Assembly (NCBI GenBank): GCA_008636095.1
Contig: VSJD01000194.1
Coordinates: forward strand, 1-10,000
Source of the DNA: Kiritimatiellota bacterium
GTDB taxonomy: Bacteria; Verrucomicrobiota; Kiritimatiellia; JAAZAB01
DNA length: 10,000 bases
Direction of reading: 5' to 3'
Shown: positions 6,922-10,000 of the stretch, piece by piece
How positions within the stretch are numbered: position 1 is the stretch's first letter
How the letters are laid out: every line of letters begins with the position of its first letter
Made by a program: the position numbers and the translations under genes
Notes under the pieces: generated by a model
Databases searched by the model: none
What the model was told of the DNA's origin: nothing
What the model saw: the letters and a program-made list of their open reading frames with translations, nothing else

Positions 6922-7122
6922 ATGGATGCTCAGAATAATCCGGCGGAGAATGGGGCTGACGCGGTCACGGTCAGCCCGGCGGCGAGCGACGAAAGTGCCG
7001 TGCGCTGGCGCCTGATCCTGCTGGTGTTGTGCGCTGTGGGCGCGGGCCTGATTATCGGCATCCTGGCTCTGCAGGTTACGGAATATCTTTTCTATAAGGC
7101 GCCGCCTAACGTCTGGCCGTAA
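6922..7122 (+). CDS. Small single-pass membrane protein of unknown function
   Basis: A 66-residue protein that I do not recognise. Residues 1-28 are polar and acidic (Asp/Glu/Asn/Ala/Ser). A short basic patch, RWR (28-30), precedes one membrane helix at about 31-51 (LILLVLCAVGAGLIIGILAL), followed by a short tail, QVTEYLFYKAPPNVWP. The order acidic stretch, basic residues, helix leaves the N-terminus probably cytoplasmic and the tail outside. It is convincing as a gene. AAAGGGAG (6906-6913) lies eight bases before the ATG, and a good promoter and operator stand in front. It follows the ATPase gene by 205 bp on the same strand and meets the kinase gene tail to tail 13 bp on. It could be an accessory of the importer or a regulatory membrane peptide, but nothing in the sequence proves either. 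Confidence 0.7.
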   Translation: MDAQNNPAENGADAVTVSPAASDESAVRWRLILLVLCAVGAGLIIGILALQVTEYLFYKAPPNVWP

Positions 7123-7135
7123 CCCGGCACCGGCT

Positions 7136-8167
7136 TTAGCGTTGCACACGGCCGGAGGCTTCGCCGCCGGCAAGTTTTTCAGCCTCGTCTGCCGTGACGC
7201 GGTTAAAATCGCCGGCAATCGAGTGCTTGAGGCAACTGGCGGCGACGGCAAAATTCAGGGCGGCCTCCGGCGACTTGCCATTGGCCAGTCCGTAAATCAG
7301 CCCGGCCGCGAACGCGTCGCCGCCGCCCACGCGATCCACAATATCGGTTATCTCGTATTTCCGGCTGAGCAGGAACTGCCGACGGTCGTTCAGGCAGGCG
7401 GACCAGCCATTGACATCGGCGCTGTGACTTTCGCGCAGGGTGATGGCAATCAGTTTCAGGTTGGGAAACGTCTTCAGCACCTTATCGGTCAGCGCCTGAT
7501 ATTGGGCGGTATCCAGACTGCCCTTTTCCACCCGTACATCCGCCTTGATCCCCAGCGATTTCTGGCAATCTTCCTCGTTGGCGATGCCGATGTCCACTAA
7601 TTTTACCAGCTCGTTCATGACTTCCGGCGCGGTCTTGCCGTATTTCCATAGCTTGCCGCGGTAATTGAAATCGCAGGAAACGGTCAGCCCGGCCTGCCTA
7701 GCCGCCTGGACCGCTTCCATCGAAAGATCGGCGGCGGATTGACTGATGGCCGGAGTAATGCCGGTAATGTGGAACCAGGTGGCGCCGGCAAATATTTTTT
7801 TCCAGTCCAATGTGCCCGGCTGAGCCAGGGCAAGTGCCGCATGGGCGCGGTCATAAACAACCTTGGAGGCGCGCTGATTGGCCCCGTTTTCCAGGTAATA
7901 AATACCCATGCGGCCGGACCCCCGGACGATAAATGCGGTGTCCACGCCAAAGCGGCGCAGTTCCGCGATACAGGCGTCCCCGATTTCATTTTTCGGCAGG
8001 ACGGTCACAAAAGTTGCATTCACCCCGAAATTTGCCAGAGACACTGCCACGTTGGCCTCGCCGCCGCCAAAGGTTGCTTCCAGGAGCGGCGACTGAAACA
8101 GCCGCTCGAGCCCAGGCGATTTCAAGCGCAACATGATCTCACCAAATGTTACAATGCGTTGGTTCAT
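7136..8167 (-). CDS. kdgK: 2-keto-3-deoxygluconate kinase (PfkB family)
   Basis: Cytoplasmic sugar kinase that phosphorylates 2-keto-3-deoxygluconate (KDG) to KDPG with ATP. PfkB/ribokinase features are clear. They include the N-terminal strand [12 protein letters not shown] (4-15), the substrate glycine motif [15 protein letters not shown] (34-48), CDFNYR (165-170) and the C-terminal signature [12 protein letters not shown] (278-289) with Asp284 as catalytic base. The GGGEANVA and DFNYR segments fit the KDG-kinase branch better than fructokinase or ribokinase. Length, 343 residues, is normal. The start is well supported: AAGGAGGG (complement of 8173-8180) lies five bases before the ATG. It is the last gene of the minus-strand run, 75 bp after the KDPG aldolase gene that consumes its product, which strongly supports the assignment. 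The gap between them holds a short repeat tract. Fructokinase-like specificity is a remote alternative. Confidence 0.9.
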   Translation of the reverse strand: MNQRIVTFGEIMLRLKSPGLERLFQSPLLEATFGGGEANVAVSLANFGVNATFVTVLPKNEIGDACIAELRRFGVDTAFIVRGSGRMGIYYLENGANQRASKVVYDRAHAALALAQPGTLDWKKIFAGATWFHITGITPAISQSAADLSMEAVQAARQAGLTVSCDFNYRGKLWKYGKTAPEVMNELVKLVDIGIANEEDCQKSLGIKADVRVEKGSLDTAQYQALTDKVLKTFPNLKLIAITLRESHSADVNGWSACLNDRRQFLLSRKYEITDIVDRVGGGDAFAAGLIYGLANGKSPEAALNFAVAASCLKHSIAGDFNRVTADEAEKLAGGEASGRVQR

Positions 8168-8181
8168 AAAATCCCTCCTTT

Positions 8182-8240
8182 ATAAATGCAGAATGCAGAA
8201 TAAAAAATACGTAATGACCTCCGACTGTCTTCCGTCGTCC
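8182..8240. repeat. Short repeat-rich spacer between aldolase and kinase genes
   Basis: The word AATGCAG occurs twice in tandem (8185-8198) and is followed by an A-rich run (8202-8207) and a stretch whose complement reads GGAAGACAGTCGGAGGTCAT. That second part resembles the GGTCAGA words of the repeat at 3613-3688. It separates two genes that otherwise look co-transcribed. It is probably a degenerate dispersed repeat; no promoter or terminator is recognised in it. Confidence 0.4.
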
Positions 8241-8242
8241 AC

Positions 8243-9208
8243 TCATTTCTTCTGCAACAGATGCACGGCAAAGCCGCCGATTTCCTCTTTCAAATACACG
8301 GCCACGAGCGCGCCGGCGGGATCTTTTTTCGCCGAGTTCAGGTCAATCGCCACGCCCTTGCGCTCCAGCCAGGCCATGGCGCGTACGATGCTGTTGGTGG
8401 CGATGGCGATGTGGCCGTGCGTGCCCGCGCCAAAGCTCTTGTTGATTTCAAGACCCTTGCCGGCGAAGTTGGAGCTGTTGCCTTCCTTGAGCGGCTGATT
8501 GAACATCGTCGCCAACTGCCGGGCGATGCCCAGTGACGCGGTGGCGTCCACCGTGTTTACGCCGATATGGCCAAGATCAAATCCGAGCATGATATTAATT
8601 GCTTCCCGGGTCAGCCTGGTTATCTCGGCAAACTGGCCGGCCTTGATGAATTCGTCCTTGACCATCCAGGTCCCGCCGCAGGCGAATACTTTTGGAAATA
8701 AAATATATTCTGCCAGATTGGCGGCGGTAATGCCGCCGGTAGGAATGAATTTGACCGCGCCGTAGGGTGCGCTCATGGCCTTGAGCGTCTTGATCCCGCC
8801 GAAAGCGTCCGCCGGGAAGAATTTTACAACGTCCACGCCGTGGTCAAGCGCCATCTGGATTTCAGTCGGCGTGGCAATTCCCGGCGTGATCGGCACTTTT
8901 CGGTCAACGCAATATTTGACCACCGCCTGGCTCAGGCCGGGCGTAACGATAAATTTTGCCCCGGCCTTCAGCGCCCGTTCAGCCTGCGCGACGTTTACAA
9001 CCGTCCCGGCTCCGAGGAGAACATCGGGACATTCCGCGGCGATGGCCTTGATGGCGTCCTCAGCGGCGGCCGTCCGGAATGTTATTTCTGCCACCGGGAG
9101 CCCGCCTTCGGCCAGCGCTTTGGCGAGGGGCACGGCGTCCCTGGCGTTGTCTATTTTGACCACCGGGACTATACCCATCTCGTTGATTGTTTTTAATGTA
9201 TCCTGCAT
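8243..9208 (-). CDS. eda: KDPG/KHG aldolase with C-terminal VOC-fold domain
   Basis: Class I aldolase that splits KDPG into pyruvate and glyceraldehyde 3-phosphate. Residues 1-207 are a complete KDPG aldolase: GIVPVV (12-17), AEITFRT (40-46) with the conserved Glu41, GAGTV (66-70), VTPG (88-91), the Schiff-base lysine Lys129 in VVKFFPADAFGG (127-138) and the phosphate-binding TGGI (157-160). Residues about 208-321 add a second domain that the E. coli enzyme lacks. It reads as a complete vicinal-oxygen-chelate fold in two halves: GHIGVNT (213-219) to GLEINK (252-257), then HGHIAIAT (264-271) to GGFAVHLLQ (311-319). His214, Glu254 and His266 are at plausible metal-ligand places. Similar long aldolases exist in some anaerobes, as I recall. 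The start has AAAGGA five bases upstream. It lies 23 bp after the upstream minus-strand gene and precedes the KDG kinase gene. The aldolase call is firm; the extra domain's role is unknown. Confidence 0.92.
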   Translation of the reverse strand: MQDTLKTINEMGIVPVVKIDNARDAVPLAKALAEGGLPVAEITFRTAAAEDAIKAIAAECPDVLLGAGTVVNVAQAERALKAGAKFIVTPGLSQAVVKYCVDRKVPITPGIATPTEIQMALDHGVDVVKFFPADAFGGIKTLKAMSAPYGAVKFIPTGGITAANLAEYILFPKVFACGGTWMVKDEFIKAGQFAEITRLTREAINIMLGFDLGHIGVNTVDATASLGIARQLATMFNQPLKEGNSSNFAGKGLEINKSFGAGTHGHIAIATNSIVRAMAWLERKGVAIDLNSAKKDPAGALVAVYLKEEIGGFAVHLLQKK

Positions 9209-9231
9209 GTTTTTCCTTTCTGATTTTGCGT

Positions 9232-9999
9232 TTAAGTTGCCAGGTTTGTTATATTAAGCCGATATACTATTCTATTCCCTTTAACCCTGAAAACCCCTAC
9301 TTTGTAAATACCGTTGCGATTGGGCGCAGAAAATGGTTCCAGGAAGGCCTCAAAGACCGATGGGAAAAGGCATTCAACTATGTATTGATATTTCTGGTAT
9401 GTTACGGAGAATCCGTTCTGAGTGGTATTAATCTTTGCAGTATGCATGCCGTCCGTTTCCAATAAAGGAACTTGCACAAGAAGGTTTGCAATAGAACCGG
9501 AAACAGTATCGGTAATTACCAGGCCATTACTGTCAAGTTGATAATGTTCCGTAACGGATTCACAACCGATCATTGCGCCTTTATATTCCACCTGAAATTC
9601 TATCCCCTGGGGGGTCTCCTTTTGAATATCCGCCTGAACCCGGCGAATTTCATCTGAGAAATCAGCCAGCCAGTGAACATTTCCACGACTATCCTGCCAG
9701 CCAGGACCGATGGCTACGCTTCGCGGCGCTGTTTCAGTTGAAACCAGATACTGGGGATGCGGAACGATAGGCGTGGAAAGGCCCAGCTCGGTTGGAGCGG
9801 CGGCCATGTGTATTCTCCCCAATCCCGTAGCATCATAATGATGATCGGCTTTGGTATCTATTTCGAGATGGTATCCTTTACATGTTGCAAAGACCTTATG
9901 AAAGGCATCGGGAAGGTATGTTATATAACTATCCGTCTCAAAAGGAACCGGTTGTTCTTCTATGCTGTCATCGGCCATGAGATGTGCGAAGCCGAACTG
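9232..9999 (-). CDS. Unrecognised protein, C-terminal part; possible polysaccharide-degrading enzyme
   Basis: The frame is open to the right edge of the window. The first ATG inside it (9976-9978) has no ribosome site, and the seven codons before it (QFGFAHL) read naturally as protein, so the gene probably begins outside. The visible 255 residues are rich in alternating hydrophobic and polar residues typical of beta-sandwich domains, for example the GPGWQDSRGNVHWLADF, NGLVITDTVSG and NRIVYRLNIT segments, with many aromatic residues. No signal peptide or membrane helix is seen in this part. The gene sits first in a run of aldolase and KDG kinase genes, 23 bp before the aldolase. A role in processing a uronate-containing polysaccharide or oligosaccharide is therefore plausible, such as the beta domain of a heparinase-like lyase or glycoside hydrolase. 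I do not recognise the family with certainty. Confidence 0.6.
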   Translation of the reverse strand, partial: QFGFAHLMADDSIEEQPVPFETDSYITYLPDAFHKVFATCKGYHLEIDTKADHHYDATGLGRIHMAAAPTELGLSTPIVPHPQYLVSTETAPRSVAIGPGWQDSRGNVHWLADFSDEIRRVQADIQKETPQGIEFQVEYKGAMIGCESVTEHYQLDSNGLVITDTVSGSIANLLVQVPLLETDGMHTAKINTTQNGFSVTYQKYQYIVECLFPSVFEAFLEPFSAPNRNGIYKVGVFRVKGNRIVYRLNITNLAT

Positions 10000-10000
10000 A

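Noticed and set aside
6953..6977. GGGCTGAC/GTCAGCCC hairpin with a nine-base loop
   Set aside because: It lies inside the small protein's coding region in an Ala/Val/Ser-rich stretch, and has no T-tract. It is more likely a by-product of codon choice than a terminator, although an RNA role is not excluded.
7112..7140. Possible bidirectional terminator between the convergent small gene and kdgK
   Set aside because: Only a four-base stem (GCCG/CGGC) is visible and there is no run of T on either strand, so I cannot support a terminator.
7739..8185. Plus-strand frame of 148 codons opposite the kinase gene
   Set aside because: It is a shadow of kdgK, which has full PfkB motifs and a strong ribosome site on the other strand.
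9831..9843. CATCATAATGATG palindrome
   Set aside because: It encodes the Asp-His-His-Tyr-Asp stretch of the right-edge gene and is explained by coding; it is far from any start.

Overview
The window looks like a carbohydrate-uptake and sugar-acid catabolism locus from a Gram-negative bacterium. Base composition is moderately GC-rich. The short spacers carry several kinds of dispersed palindromic repeat. The sugar ABC transporter has an unusual architecture: a binding protein fused to a permease, and a giant periplasmic insert in the second permease. These traits make me suspect a member of the PVC group (Kiritimatiellota, Lentisphaerota or Verrucomicrobiota), but there is no marker gene here and the assignment is inference.

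Left part, plus strand (1-6716): the 3' part of a probable lipoprotein with a CBM9-like sugar-binding domain is followed by a three-gene ABC transporter set. The first transporter gene encodes a periplasmic solute-binding protein fused to a MalF-type permease. The second encodes a MalG-type permease whose first periplasmic loop is replaced by about 385 residues containing four spaced copies of a YG-N-GT motif. The third encodes a MalK/UgpC-type ATPase that completes the importer. Just before the fusion gene lies a 51-bp fragment matching the inside of that same ATPase gene, which looks like a scar of gene rearrangement. A REP-like palindrome follows the fragment.

Middle (6717-7122): a 205-bp spacer holds a composite repeat, apparently one element inside another. 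It also holds a well-formed promoter (TTGCCT, 17 bp, TATAGT) overlapped at its presumed start site by a perfect TTAAACGTTTAA palindrome of the kind LacI-family repressors bind. This drives a 66-residue single-pass membrane protein of unknown function.

Right part, minus strand (7136-10000): a gene fragment entering from the right edge (unrecognised, beta-rich, perhaps the C-terminal part of a polysaccharide-processing enzyme) is followed 23 bp later by a KDPG aldolase carrying a C-terminal VOC-fold domain, then by 2-keto-3-deoxygluconate kinase. Kinase plus aldolase convert KDG to KDPG and then to pyruvate and glyceraldehyde 3-phosphate. This is the usual end of uronic-acid polysaccharide breakdown (pectin, alginate, glycosaminoglycans).

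Together the two arms suggest capture and import of a saccharide, possibly uronate-rich, and its catabolism through KDG. The transported substrate itself cannot be read from the sequence. The features most worth a second look are the repeat-bearing MalG insert, the binding-protein/permease fusion with an additional membrane hairpin, the ATPase scar, and the nested intergenic repeat.
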